Assembly (NCBI GenBank): GCA_037367405.1
Contig: JAZKJV010011400.1
Location: 1,486,501-1,550,500, forward strand
Length of the DNA stretch: 64,000 bases
Reading direction: 5' to 3'
Source of the DNA: Ottelia alismoides
Taxonomy: Eukaryota; Streptophyta; Magnoliopsida; Alismatales; Hydrocharitaceae
Shown here: positions 55,296 to 64,000 of the stretch, piece after piece
Layout: each line of letters begins with the position of its first letter
Position numbering within the stretch: position 1 is the first letter of the stretch
Program-made: the position numbers and the translations under genes
Notes under the pieces: model-generated
Database searches by the model: none
Seen by the model: the letters and a program-made list of their open reading frames with translations, nothing else
Told to the model about the DNA's origin: nothing

Positions 55296-57308
55296 TTACT
55301 CAGCCGCTGGCGGCTCCTGCACTGGCGGTGGCTCTGGCGCGCCGGGAGCCACAGCAGGCTCTGGAGCAGGCGGCTCCGGAGTTGCGGGGGCTGGTGTTTC
55401 CGGTGCTGGAGTCGCAGGTGTTTCCGGCGGGCTTGGGGCCGGAGCTTCTCCGGCATCCGGCAAGGCGGCTGTAGGCTCGGCGGCCGGCTTAGGTGTCTCC
55501 GCAGGCTTGGAGTCTTCCGTCGCAGGCTTGGGCTCTTCCGCAGGTTTGGCCTCAGCTGGCTTTGTCACAGCTGGCTTTGTCTCAGCTGGCTGGGGCTCGG
55601 TAGTTGGGCTCGGCTGCTCGGCGCCATCTTCGGCAGCCTGGTTGGCGTTGGCGGCTCCCGCGGCGGCCTCAGCTGCGCGCAGTTCAGCCAGCCGCTTGAA
55701 GTAAGCTCCACGATCAACCTTGGACCACTCGGCCAGGATCTGCTGCAATCGCGGATCGGCATCGGAGGAGTCGTATTCTTCACGGAATTTCAGGAAATCA
55801 CTCAAGACGAAGTCATCACCCAGCGGTTCGTCGCTGATATTGCGATATCGCTTGATGGCTTTGCCAACTTCTTCAGCCGATTCGTCCGTCATCATTGCCG
55901 GGAAACGGTTGAACAGGTTTGCCCAGTTCTCCCAAGCTAGTTTGTACTTGGTAATGGCATCATCCAGTTCGCCACGTTCCAGCGAGCGTTCTGCCTCGTA
56001 GAGATTGCGTCGAGCGGCCAGGGCTTCGTCGGTCTGCTCCGCCTTGCAGCGCATTTCCCAATACTGGTAGTTGACCTGGTTGCGATAGATTTCAATGTGC
56101 TTGACGAATTCATCTGCCTCTTGTACCGCCAGGGCCAGTTTGTTGGCGGTGAATTGATCTTTGGCTGGCATCGCTGCGGCTACTTCGCGCACCGGCGGTT
56201 CCAGCTTGGCTTCCGCTTGCATGGCCATATAAACTTCTTGAGTCGAGCGCTGCAGCGGTGGTAGCGCCAAGACTGCGCGTTCTTCGTCGCTCAATTGCTT
56301 GCGGCGTTCTTCACGCAGTTGCTCGGTCTTGTCTTTGCAGAAGTCATAAAACGCCTTCTTGGCATCCAGTAAAGTCCGGTTGGCCACTTCGATGTCATTC
56401 ATCTTGAGGTCTTCACCCCAAGTCGAACGCATGACCTGGTTGCCATACTTCATCCAGCCATCAGCGGCTTTGATCCAAGCGAACTTGGATGGCTCGCCCA
56501 GGTGCCCTTCGGTGGCAATCGAGGTCGCGTAGTTGATCAACCACATAGGCCCCATGCGGTAAAAATTCGTTGGGCCTTTGCAGGGCAGGGCACCACCGTC
56601 GACCATCTTGTAACATTGCTCGTACCACAAGCGGCCGGTCAACCAGCTATCGGGCAACTGGTCTGGTCCTAAACCATCAGCCTGCAGCACGTCCACTTCT
56701 TGCGCTTTGGCCGACAGTTCGCTGTGCCAGTCAGCATCAGTCCGATAAAGTTGACGGAACTGCACCTTTTCATCAGACACACCAAACTTATTGCCGAACT
56801 TCCAACCCAGTTCATAAGGCAAGTCGGTCTTCCGGCGGTTGTACTTGGTGCCGACCAGCAAATAGTCGATACCTTTCTTGACCCAGGCGTAACGCTGCCG
56901 GTAATCGTCGAATTCAACCGAGATGTTGTACGACAAGTTCCAGGACAAGAAATCCCAGACTTTGACGAAGTGAGGTTCCAGTCGAGTGATCTGGTTGAGC
57001 GTGGCAGAGTAGTTATCCCAGAACTGTTCGCGCTTGTAGTACTCGGCCCGTTGCCACAGGATACTGACTGCCACACCGCGCAAACCTAATGTTGCCAGGC
57101 GCATCGATTCGCTGGCCGGATCAATTGCACCCAGGTCCGCCTGACCTAATTCGTACTGAGAGCGAATCGTCGCCAGTGCGCCACCTTTGCTCAACTCGCC
57201 GCCAGACTGATTACGCACCGACGGGTTACCCAACAGATAGATGGGGAACAGTAGCAGCACCATCGCGGCAATGTACAGCAGACGACGTCCGAGAATTTGC
57301 TTGTTCAT
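55296..57308 (-). CDS. Membrane partner of ABC transporter with Pro/Ala/Glu-rich tail
   Basis: The product has 670 residues. One N-terminal transmembrane helix (about 8-27) precedes a large extracytoplasmic helical domain with many Trp and Tyr residues (WQRAEYYKREQFWDNYSATL, WVKKGIDYLLVG) and a late helical region (AERSLERGELDDAITKYKLAWENW, TPR-like). The last 110 residues are a low-complexity Pro/Ala/Glu tail with repeats such as AETKPA and EAKPAEE. It overlaps the ABC permease by four bases (ATGA), so it is part of that operon. I do not recognise the family; a periplasmic subunit of the transporter is the likely role. Confidence 0.78.
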   Translation of the reverse strand: MNKQILGRRLLYIAAMVLLLFPIYLLGNPSVRNQSGGELSKGGALATIRSQYELGQADLGAIDPASESMRLATLGLRGVAVSILWQRAEYYKREQFWDNYSATLNQITRLEPHFVKVWDFLSWNLSYNISVEFDDYRQRYAWVKKGIDYLLVGTKYNRRKTDLPYELGWKFGNKFGVSDEKVQFRQLYRTDADWHSELSAKAQEVDVLQADGLGPDQLPDSWLTGRLWYEQCYKMVDGGALPCKGPTNFYRMGPMWLINYATSIATEGHLGEPSKFAWIKAADGWMKYGNQVMRSTWGEDLKMNDIEVANRTLLDAKKAFYDFCKDKTEQLREERRKQLSDEERAVLALPPLQRSTQEVYMAMQAEAKLEPPVREVAAAMPAKDQFTANKLALAVQEADEFVKHIEIYRNQVNYQYWEMRCKAEQTDEALAARRNLYEAERSLERGELDDAITKYKLAWENWANLFNRFPAMMTDESAEEVGKAIKRYRNISDEPLGDDFVLSDFLKFREEYDSSDADPRLQQILAEWSKVDRGAYFKRLAELRAAEAAAGAANANQAAEDGAEQPSPTTEPQPAETKPAVTKPAEAKPAEEPKPATEDSKPAETPKPAAEPTAALPDAGEAPAPSPPETPATPAPETPAPATPEPPAPEPAVAPGAPEPPPVQEPPAAE

Positions 57309-59107
57309 GCTGCGAGCTCCCGAGTCTTCAGGAAGAAGTATCCCACCATCGCCGTGACAATAAAGTAAAGGGCCGTCTGCGTCATATGCCTGAGCAGCAA
57401 GTCATCAAAGATGTCGACACCATAGGCCACGAAGGCCGACGTATTGAGCGCACCGAAGTTAGGCAACACATAACCAACGGCGCTCAGCGGGTACATGATA
57501 CCGTAGTCGATCGACTTGACGATCGTTTCCAGCGCATCATTACCCAAGTCCAACTCGGTCATCGAACCCGATTGCATCGGAATGCGAATAATCGACTCAA
57601 GTGGTCCACCGCCAGGCAGTTTGCCCGTGGCTACTTCCAAGGCAACACCGCCAAAGAAACCGAAGCCCAAGCACGTCATCGTGGCGATCATGGCCACCGG
57701 TCCGCTCAGGAAGGTACTGAACATCACGCCAAAGCTGATGATGATCAGCATCTGCAGCCAAATGCCCACATAAGCCTTGAACATATTCCAGACGAAGGAA
57801 CGATCCGCCTGGCGCACAAACAAGTCGGCTTGCGACATGCCCAGGTATTGACTGCGGTCTTCGCAGCGAACCACAACTTCCAAATTGCCTTCGTCGTCGA
57901 CCAGGTCAGTATATAGGTCCAGTTCGACGGGCTTGCGATCGCGAAAACCTTCCAGCTTGCGGGGAATGGTCATCTGATCGACTTGGAATTCCTTGACGAT
58001 GAACCGCAGTCGGTTGCTTTCGACCTTGGCCTTGGGATTGCGGAGTTGGATCGTTCCTTGAACACCCGTGACGATATCGCCTTTGTAAGTACGGAAGGCT
58101 TTCAGCGTGTATTCCAGGTTCAAACCTTCTTCGCCATAGGTAGCCGGTTGGACATTGTTGAACGTCCAGATGGCCGACATCAGCGAAGCACCTTCGATGT
58201 ATTTCTGATAGTTCGATTCGTAACCGACGTTCAAACCATCACCGGTGTTGCCTTCGCGATCGGTAAACCGTAACGACCCGAGCACAGGCACTTTGGCTTG
58301 CAACATGCCGACGGGTTCGTCGATCTGGAAGATCGGCTTGCCATCTTTATCTTTCTTGCCGGTATCAACGACGCGATGGCGGTGACCTTTGACTTCGTTG
58401 GTAACGCCTTCACCATCTTCGCCCACTTCGAAGGTATGAGTGTGAAACGCGTCGAGCGTGGTTTGACCAGACTTGCCATCGGCTGCCAGCGTCCGCACAT
58501 CATGCACGTGACGCACGCCGCGTTCGACGAAGAAGTAGCTGAGCAAACCCATGATCGCCAGCAGTACTGTGCCCACGCTGGTAAAGCCCAGAATGCGTCC
58601 CAGCACAATCTCGGTGCTGCGAACCGGCTTGGTAACAATCGTTTGGACCGTCTTGTTCTTGATATCCGTCGGCAGGCTGAAGCAACTGAGGAAGAGGCCC
58701 AACAGCAGGATCATCCAGGAAGTACCGGTCAGCACGGCTTCGATATACAGTCGCGCTGGATACTCAGCCTTGGGATCCAGGAACCAACCTGCAAACAACA
58801 AGCAGACGATAAACACGGCGACCACGGCCAGCACTTTGCGACGCAAGGCTTCTTGAAATGCCAGGCGGGCAATAGCGTAAGTTCGCCGCCAGGTCGTACC
58901 AGGCAGGTCGCGAGCAAACAGTTCGTAGATCACGCGGGTGACGGCGTGGAAGCCTTCTACCGGCCCGTGAATGAAGGTGGCCACCACAAAGCAGACCACA
59001 AAACCCATCAGGGCCAGACCGGCCAGGATACCAATACCCCACAGCAAAGATAGCTGCGGAAAGAGCCACTCGAAGTAGCTCCACATTTGATCCGATTCTA
59101 AGCGCAT
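57305..59107 (-). CDS. ABC-2-type transporter permease
   Basis: The 600-residue protein has an N-terminal helix pair, a cluster of membrane helices with DIKNKTVQTIVTKPVRSTEIVLGR (a typical ABC-2 permease signature), a large extracytoplasmic insert (about 190-430) with a His-rich stretch (FHTHTF, KGHRHRV), and C-terminal helices. The permease lies 71 bp after the ATPase gene and overlaps the third gene by four bases. ABC-2 systems usually export lipids, polysaccharides or drugs; the long insert is unusual and suggests a periplasmic partner, perhaps the third gene product. The start at 59107 is one of two; a second ATG is at 59086. Confidence 0.87.
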   Translation of the reverse strand: MRLESDQMWSYFEWLFPQLSLLWGIGILAGLALMGFVVCFVVATFIHGPVEGFHAVTRVIYELFARDLPGTTWRRTYAIARLAFQEALRRKVLAVVAVFIVCLLFAGWFLDPKAEYPARLYIEAVLTGTSWMILLLGLFLSCFSLPTDIKNKTVQTIVTKPVRSTEIVLGRILGFTSVGTVLLAIMGLLSYFFVERGVRHVHDVRTLAADGKSGQTTLDAFHTHTFEVGEDGEGVTNEVKGHRHRVVDTGKKDKDGKPIFQIDEPVGMLQAKVPVLGSLRFTDREGNTGDGLNVGYESNYQKYIEGASLMSAIWTFNNVQPATYGEEGLNLEYTLKAFRTYKGDIVTGVQGTIQLRNPKAKVESNRLRFIVKEFQVDQMTIPRKLEGFRDRKPVELDLYTDLVDDEGNLEVVVRCEDRSQYLGMSQADLFVRQADRSFVWNMFKAYVGIWLQMLIIISFGVMFSTFLSGPVAMIATMTCLGFGFFGGVALEVATGKLPGGGPLESIIRIPMQSGSMTELDLGNDALETIVKSIDYGIMYPLSAVGYVLPNFGALNTSAFVAYGVDIFDDLLLRHMTQTALYFIVTAMVGYFFLKTRELAA

Positions 59108-59178
59108 GGTTCAGTTGCTGTTTCAGCGAATAACGAGAAGTGACGAGAGGAACAAAACCAACACACTGTTCAACACGC

Positions 59179-60135
59179 TTACTTGGACTTGGCCCCAGAG
59201 GAGGCCTGAGCCGAAGCCGAGGTCCGCATGCCTGGACGCGCTTCGCTTTCGCGAACGATCTCCAGGAACAACTCCTCCATCGTGGTCGTCGGGTTATCGA
59301 TCGATATCACCTCGCCACCTTCAGCTTTGATCAATTCGGCAATCTTGGCTTGTGTTTCCGGCGTCAGCCCCTTGGCATGCACTTCGGTTACTTCGCGCAC
59401 CTTTAACAAATCGTTGACGCGGCCCAACTCGCGCAAGCGACCACGATGCAGAATCGCGATACGGTCGCAGACATCCTGGACGTCGGCCAACTGGTGCGAG
59501 CACATCAGAATCGTCTTGCCTTCATCGCGCAGGCGAAGGATCAAATCCTTCATCTCGCGGCTACCGATCGGGTCCAGTCCCGAAGTCGGTTCGTCCAGAA
59601 TTAACAGATCGGGCTCGTTGATCAGCGCTTGAGCCAGACCGATACGCCGTGTCATACCTTTGGAGTACTCGCGCAGTTGACGGTGCCGGGCACCTTTCAG
59701 CCCCACCAGCTGGATCAGTTTCTCTGTGCGGCTCTTGCGAACGTCGGCTGGCATATCGAACAGGCGGCCGTAGAAATCCAGCGTTTCCTCCGCGTCCAAG
59801 AACTTGTAGAGGTAAGATTCTTCTGGCAGATACCCGATGCGTTCGTTCTTGCTGACATCGCGTGCGTCTTTTCCGAAGACGAAAGCTCGTCCGGAGGTCG
59901 GGAACAGCAGCCCTTGGATCAGCTTGATCGTAGTCGATTTGCCTGAACCGTTGGGCCCCAGCAGCCCAAAAATCTCGCCCCGCCGGACTTCGATATCCAA
60001 GGCTTCCAGAGCCTGAACTTTCGGTCGCCCCCAGAAGTCGCGGTAAATCTTACCCAAGTTACGGGTTTCGATAATGACGTCCGATTCCACCTTGGCGCTG
60101 GTGGAAGAGGTGGCGGCGGGTGCAACTGCACTCAT
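59179..60135 (-). CDS. ABC transporter ATP-binding protein
   Basis: The 318-residue ATPase has Walker [10 protein letters not shown], signature [13 protein letters not shown] and Walker [14 protein letters not shown], followed by the switch His (MCSHQ). Its C-terminal extension (about 235-318) with [19 protein letters not shown] resembles that of ABC-2 exporters. The ATG at 60135 is preferred over a TTG at 60141. First gene of a three-gene minus-strand operon with the permease and the tailed membrane protein. The promoter should lie in the 262-bp gap to folC. Confidence 0.93.
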   Translation of the reverse strand: MSAVAPAATSSTSAKVESDVIIETRNLGKIYRDFWGRPKVQALEALDIEVRRGEIFGLLGPNGSGKSTTIKLIQGLLFPTSGRAFVFGKDARDVSKNERIGYLPEESYLYKFLDAEETLDFYGRLFDMPADVRKSRTEKLIQLVGLKGARHRQLREYSKGMTRRIGLAQALINEPDLLILDEPTSGLDPIGSREMKDLILRLRDEGKTILMCSHQLADVQDVCDRIAILHRGRLRELGRVNDLLKVREVTEVHAKGLTPETQAKIAELIKAEGGEVISIDNPTTTMEELFLEIVRESEARPGMRTSASAQASSGAKSK

Positions 60136-60397
60136 TTTCAAAAAGTCTCGTGGTTTACAAGAGTGTGAAGAAAAGCATTCACGCTGGTGGGACGTAATCT
60201 AGTGCGATTACGCCGCCGGGCGGGTAAAGGTTCATTCAATTATGGCACCCGTCTATGATACTTCATCAGACTCGCCCGGCTTCAGGCCGAGCGTTTTTGA
60301 CCGTTCCCGCGGGCGTCATCGTAGCGTCGAAGCGCCTGGCACTATAAATTGGTCCAGTAGTGCTGACAAGCCATTGGGGAGAAGTACGAGAGGGCAC

Positions 60398-61774
60398 ATG
60401 CCGGAATTGACGCAGGAATCGGCCTACCAGGCGGCGGTCCGATCGTTGTACGAACGGATCAATTACGAAAAAACAGGACATGCTCCGTACTCCGATACCC
60501 ACTATCGCTTGGATCGCATGCGACGCTTGCTGTCGCATCTGGATGACCCGCACCTGGCAGCGCCGGTTATCCACATTGCCGGCACTAAAGGCAAAGGTTC
60601 AACTGCCACGCTGATCTCCCGCATGCTGACCGGCTCGGGTTACCGAACTGGCCTGTATACTTCACCACACCTGGTGCACTTGGAAGAACGCTTTCAAGTC
60701 GATGGCATCGCCTGCTCGCAGTCGGAATTGACGCAGTTGGTCGACCAGTTGCAGGTGGCAGCCAGTCGACTGGAAAGCGACGGCAGCGGCCGACCGACTT
60801 TCTTCGAATTGACGACCGCCTTGGCCTTTCTGCACTTCGCCCAGAAAAACGCCCAGTTGGTCGTCCTCGAGGTCGGCTTGGGCGGACGCTTGGACAGCAC
60901 GAACGTCTGCCAACCGTCGGTCTGTGTCATCACAACCATCGGCCTGGACCATCAGGCCCAACTGGGCAATACGATCGCGGAGATCGCGGGCGAGAAAGCC
61001 GGCATCATCAAGCCTGGCGTGCCAGTTGTGTCCTCAGCTCGCCACAGCGACGCGCGCCGAGTCATCACAGAGCGAGCCGCACAGGTGGGCGTGCCTTTGC
61101 GCCTGATCGATCGCGACTTTGCCAGTTATTGGGAACCGTGCACGCCCGCGACTGGACAATTGATGCCCTGCGCTTCCGCCATTTACCAACCCAGATACAA
61201 CTGGTCTCTGGTGGGACCATCGCGCTGGCCGCTGTCGATGTTGGGACGTCATCATGCTGATAACCTGGCGGCCGCCCTCTGCACTATCGATCTGTTGGGA
61301 GAACAGGGATGGAGCTTTGCCTACCCACTCTTGGCGGATGCAGTTTGCTCGACAACCGTAGCAGCGCGGTTGCAAGTCGTCGGACAGAACCCGCTTTGCT
61401 TGATTGATGCGGCCCACAATCCGGATTCGATCGCGGCCATGCTGCAGGCGATGCGCGAACATTTTCCGGGAACGCATGCGCATTTCGTGCTGGCCACCAG
61501 CCGCGATAAAGACACGGAAGCCATGCTGCGACTGCTCGCACCGGCTTGCCACAGCCTGATCCTAACCCAGTATCACAACAATCCGCGAGGCCTGCCGATC
61601 GAAGATCTGGAAGCCCTGGTCCGACAGGCAGCTCCCACTCTGAAGTACACCACTGCCCCCACACCAGCTAGAGCCTGGCAACAAGCCCGGCAGCAGGCCG
61701 GCCCCCGCGATATCGTGTGTGCCACGGGTAGTTTCTTTTTAGCGGCAGAACTCTTGTCGCCCCCAACAACTTGA
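60398..61774 (+). CDS. folC: Folylpolyglutamate synthase / dihydrofolate synthase
   Basis: FolC adds glutamate to dihydropteroate and to folates using ATP, in the cytosol. The 459-residue protein contains the P-loop GTKGKGST, SPHLVHLEERFQVDG, the segment LEVGLGGRLDSTNV, GLDHQAQLG and the C-terminal DAAHNPDS, in the standard order of the Mur-ligase-like family. The ATG at 60398 has GAGAGGG just upstream; an earlier in-frame ATG at 60242 would add 52 unsupported residues. It stands alone, divergent from the ABC operon. Confidence 0.93.
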   Translation: MPELTQESAYQAAVRSLYERINYEKTGHAPYSDTHYRLDRMRRLLSHLDDPHLAAPVIHIAGTKGKGSTATLISRMLTGSGYRTGLYTSPHLVHLEERFQVDGIACSQSELTQLVDQLQVAASRLESDGSGRPTFFELTTALAFLHFAQKNAQLVVLEVGLGGRLDSTNVCQPSVCVITTIGLDHQAQLGNTIAEIAGEKAGIIKPGVPVVSSARHSDARRVITERAAQVGVPLRLIDRDFASYWEPCTPATGQLMPCASAIYQPRYNWSLVGPSRWPLSMLGRHHADNLAAALCTIDLLGEQGWSFAYPLLADAVCSTTVAARLQVVGQNPLCLIDAAHNPDSIAAMLQAMREHFPGTHAHFVLATSRDKDTEAMLRLLAPACHSLILTQYHNNPRGLPIEDLEALVRQAAPTLKYTTAPTPARAWQQARQQAGPRDIVCATGSFFLAAELLSPPTT

Positions 61775-62221
61775 CTGGCTTGAACGCCAAGCTGATATCT
61801 CGACATTAAGTTCGAAAGATCTTTGTTCGCGCCACCTGCTATGGTTACTGCAATGGGAACCAACCCCGCAGGCAATCTCTGCAGTCAACAATTGTCACAC
61901 TTTACACATTACATGGCTTTCATCTTCTCACCAGAAATGAGTAGCTGAGAGAAAAAACAATGCGTCTATCGACTTAGTTAGGCTCGCAATTAATCTTTTG
62001 CGCGATACACTGTCTGCAGAGTTACTGAGGAATCGACGTACTGTCCCTCCAGTTCGAGCGGTCCAACAAAAGCCCAGACAGTGCTTTTTTGCTTACGTGT
62101 ACACGCTGGCCGTTTCGTTGTTAATCTTGCCTTTCAGCCGCGTGTATTGTCTGGACTGCTTTCATACACAGATTTGTTCCTTCAGACGCCCATACCAGGT
62201 ATTTGACCTACAGGTGGAATC
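61775..62221. other. 447-bp intergenic region, no gene supported
   Basis: The stretch is more A+T-rich than its surroundings in the middle (about 61880-62000). A CTGAGAG motif at 61944 recalls part of a TPP riboswitch but the other conserved blocks are absent. It probably holds the promoter and a long leader of the next gene. No repeats of the families found elsewhere are seen. Confidence 0.5.
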
Positions 62222-62728
62222 TTGGCACGCTATGACGATGACGACGAAGATCTACCAGTGATGACACTGGATCAGATCTTTGGACCAGTTCCTGAAACGG
62301 TAGAACAGCCGACACACTATTACGGCTTGGATGATCTCCCTAACAAGACGAGCAACAACGTGAATGAAGTAAGTAAGTCTCAGCGAGTGCGTGATTTTCT
62401 AGAAGAGAACCCCGAAGCGCGAAATCGAGATATCGTAGAAGCGCTCGGCCCTTATGGTGTCACTGCCGCTGACGTCTCCAACGCCAAGGCTCATTTGAAG
62501 CGCAAAGGGGCTGCCCCTGCCGGCAAGCGTGGCAAGGCTGCGGCCGCTGCAACTACCGCAGCCCCCACAGCCAGCGTGAAAGCCGTGGCCGCTGCCGCCC
62601 AAGATGCCGCTGGCGGCTCGATCGCCATGGGAGAGCTCGAAGCAGCCATCAACTTTGTTCGCCAGATCGGCTCGATCGAACGCGCTCAACACTTGCTGGT
62701 CATTATCCAGCAGGTGCAGAAGTTGTAA
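62222..62728 (+). CDS. Small acidic/Ala-rich protein with candidate DNA-binding segment
   Basis: The 168-residue protein starts at a TTG (62222) with GGTGGA just upstream; an ATG at 62261 is the alternative. It has an acidic leader (DDDDED), then a helical block (SQRVRDFLEENPEARNRDIVEAL) followed by VTAADVSNAKAHLKRKG that looks like a helix-turn-helix. An Ala/Lys-rich linker (KRGKAAAAATTAAPTA) comes next and a C-terminal amphipathic helix could dimerise. From memory, planctomycetes encode many proteins with this block, sometimes compared to histone-like factors. A role in DNA binding is inferred, not shown. Confidence 0.7.
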   Translation: MARYDDDDEDLPVMTLDQIFGPVPETVEQPTHYYGLDDLPNKTSNNVNEVSKSQRVRDFLEENPEARNRDIVEALGPYGVTAADVSNAKAHLKRKGAAPAGKRGKAAAAATTAAPTASVKAVAAAAQDAAGGSIAMGELEAAINFVRQIGSIERAQHLLVIIQQVQKL

Positions 62729-62747
62729 GCAAGTTGCCCTGGCCAGC

Positions 62748-62852
62748 CGATAGGCACTAGCCCTGCCATGGCAAGCCGCTGGGCGCTAGCCCCGGTTTTT
62801 ACAAACCTGCCCGCAGGGCATCTGCCAGCTGCTGGGCGCTAGCCCCGGTTAA
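62748..62852. repeat. GGCGCTAGCC-family repeat pair after the small DNA-binding-like gene
   Basis: AGCCGCTGGGCGCTAGCCCC and AGCTGCTGGGCGCTAGCCCC occur near 62771 and 62829, with a weaker related unit before them. They match the array at 47.6 kb in inverse orientation. They lie between convergent genes. Confidence 0.8.
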
Positions 62853-64000
62853 CCCAAATTGTCCGAAGGGCAGGTGGCTTGGGATGACATATGCAAAGCC
62901 GCTGTATGCCCTGTGGCAAAGGCGGCTTGAAAGTTAAAGCCACCGATGGGTCCGTCGATATCTAGAATCTCACCAGCGAAGTATAACCCGGGCACCAAAC
63001 GGCTTTCGAGCGTTTGCGGGTTGACCTCTTTGCGACAGACGCCACCAGCGGTGACTTCGGCCTTGGGATAACCACGCGTGCCAGCCAGCGGCACTGCCAG
63101 CCGCTTCAAACTCTCCACTAACTTCAGCCTGGCCTTCTTGGGCAACTCTGCCAGCGTCACATCGCTGGCGACACCCGCTTGTTCGATCAAGCATTCCGAC
63201 ATGCGCTTGGGCAAGGCTGTGGAAAGCACACCATGCAAGCTCTTCTTGCCATTGCCTGCCTGACCCGATAGCAGTTCAGCACAGGCCGATTCACTCCAAT
63301 CGGGTACCAGGTCGACATGCAGTTTGGCGCGATGCGGCTCTGGCCAAGCCGATACAGCGCCCGAAACATTCATAGCTGCTGGACCAGAGAAACCAAAGTG
63401 TGTCCACAACAAACTGCTGCGACTGGTATGCCGCGGATCTTTCTCGGGCCGAGCATCGCCGTATACGGCGGTCACGCGTACATCCTCCAGCGTTACGCCT
63501 TGCATTTGATGCACCCATGTCGCTGGGCTGAGCAGTGGCGTCAAGGCAGCATGGGTCGGCTCGATCGTATGCCCAAGGGCTGCAGCCCAAGGATAACCAT
63601 CACCCGTCGTGCCACAGCCGGCATATGATAGCCCACCACTAGCCAGCAAAACAAACCGCGAGTGAAACTCGGCTTGCGCGGTGGTGACCCGCCAGTTACC
63701 GACTGCCTCGCGCGAAAAACTGGTCACTGCAATGCCTGTCTGCAACTGTGCACCACTTTCGATCAGTCTTCGCACTAGCGCATCGCGCACGTCGAGCGCT
63801 CGATCGCTGACCGGAAAAACTTTGCCTGTCTCCTCAACCTTCGTTGGCACACCCCAGCGATTGACTTCCGAGACGACGTCGGCTGGTCCGAGGTTATGCA
63901 GCGCAGGCTTGAGGAATCGCCCCTGGCTGCCAAAGGCCTCGACGATCCCATCGATTCCACAATGATGAGTCAGGTTGCAGCGACTGCCACCGGACATGAG
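62849..64000 (-). CDS. HI0933/BaiN-family flavoprotein, 5' end outside window
   Basis: At least 383 residues of an FAD-dependent oxidoreductase whose N-terminus lies beyond the window. The visible part opens with MSGGSRCNLTH, the conserved block that follows the nucleotide-binding fold in this family, and continues with LLASGGLSYAGCGTTGDGY, LLWTHFGFSGPAAMNVS, and the C-terminal EVTAGGV and DGPIGGFNFQAAFATGH motifs. Proteins of this family bind FAD and NAD(P); some reduce double bonds in small organic compounds, as BaiN does. The substrate here is unknown. No frameshift is seen in the visible portion. Confidence 0.9.
   Translation of the reverse strand, partial: LMSGGSRCNLTHHCGIDGIVEAFGSQGRFLKPALHNLGPADVVSEVNRWGVPTKVEETGKVFPVSDRALDVRDALVRRLIESGAQLQTGIAVTSFSREAVGNWRVTTAQAEFHSRFVLLASGGLSYAGCGTTGDGYPWAAALGHTIEPTHAALTPLLSPATWVHQMQGVTLEDVRVTAVYGDARPEKDPRHTSRSSLLWTHFGFSGPAAMNVSGAVSAWPEPHRAKLHVDLVPDWSESACAELLSGQAGNGKKSLHGVLSTALPKRMSECLIEQAGVASDVTLAELPKKARLKLVESLKRLAVPLAGTRGYPKAEVTAGGVCRKEVNPQTLESRLVPGLYFAGEILDIDGPIGGFNFQAAFATGHTAALHMSSQATCPSDNLG

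Noticed and set aside
57089..57916. Plus-strand open frame (275 codons)
   Set aside because: It is antisense to the ABC permease and its partner; composition is unlike a real protein.
61930..61960. CTGAGAG motif suggestive of a TPP riboswitch
   Set aside because: The other conserved TPP blocks and the required stems are absent, and the downstream gene is not a thiamine gene.

Overview
The window looks like chromosomal DNA of a planctomycete, most likely in the Pirellulales. The evidence is a set of lineage-typical proteins: a dehydrogenase/HEAT/cytochrome c protein, a secreted NIPSNAP duplication, a bacterial microcompartment shell protein, a MoxR/DUF58/VWA operon, a 3,299-residue TPR protein and an M50-HlyD fusion. 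TTG and GTG starts are frequent, operons are short and intergenic regions are rich in repeats. No tRNA, rRNA, CRISPR array, phage or intact insertion sequence was seen. This placement rests on recognised protein families, not on a phylogenetic marker.

Layout. 0.3-2.4 kb: a radical SAM protein divergent from an ECF sigma factor. 2.6-7.7 kb: a small secreted Cys-containing protein, a secreted alpha/beta hydrolase, a tandem-BMC shell protein facing malate dehydrogenase across a regulatory-looking gap, and a second esterase. 7.9-15 kb: a 1,702-residue ceramidase-like/dehydrogenase/cytochrome c fusion, then rtcB. 15.3-22.7 kb: a minus-strand operon moxR, DUF58, BatA-like, VWA/amidotransferase-like, followed by a small membrane protein. 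23-33 kb: one giant secreted TPR gene.

33.4-38.6 kb: a zinc-ribbon protein, an SDR reductase divergent from a fused CoA-transferase, a double NIPSNAP protein and a second ceramidase-like protein. 38.7-45.1 kb: addB-addA, a two-gene recombination nuclease operon. 45.3-51 kb: an M50-HlyD membrane fusion, a small lipoprotein, nagB closely followed by a rhomboid protease, and a Pro/Gly-rich secreted protein. 51.2-60.1 kb, all on the minus strand: an ABC ATPase, ABC permease and membrane partner operon, an HtrA-type protease and a membrane-anchored prenyltransferase-repeat protein. 60.4-64 kb: folC, a small candidate DNA-binding protein, and a flavoprotein cut by the window end.

Intergenic DNA carries at least four repeat families: a GTAGCCACC palindrome; a roughly 180-bp element with GGGAGGGCGAGG-like ends; a GGCGCTAGCC repeat; and a TTGCCCGCCAA module, one copy of which is nested in a 274-bp terminal-inverted-repeat unit. 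A recent 195-bp tandem duplication copies the end of the shell gene. Several genes are followed by long perfect hairpins without a T tract.

The most unusual items are the orphan shell protein with its spaced inverted repeat facing mdh, the two ceramidase-like proteins that keep the metal-site motifs but have Asn where the family nucleophile Ser would be, and the giant TPR protein with an in-frame minisatellite. I did not find a convincing wholly new multi-gene system. The strongest candidate for an uncharacterised module is the ABC ATPase, permease and Pro/Ala-tailed membrane protein triad.
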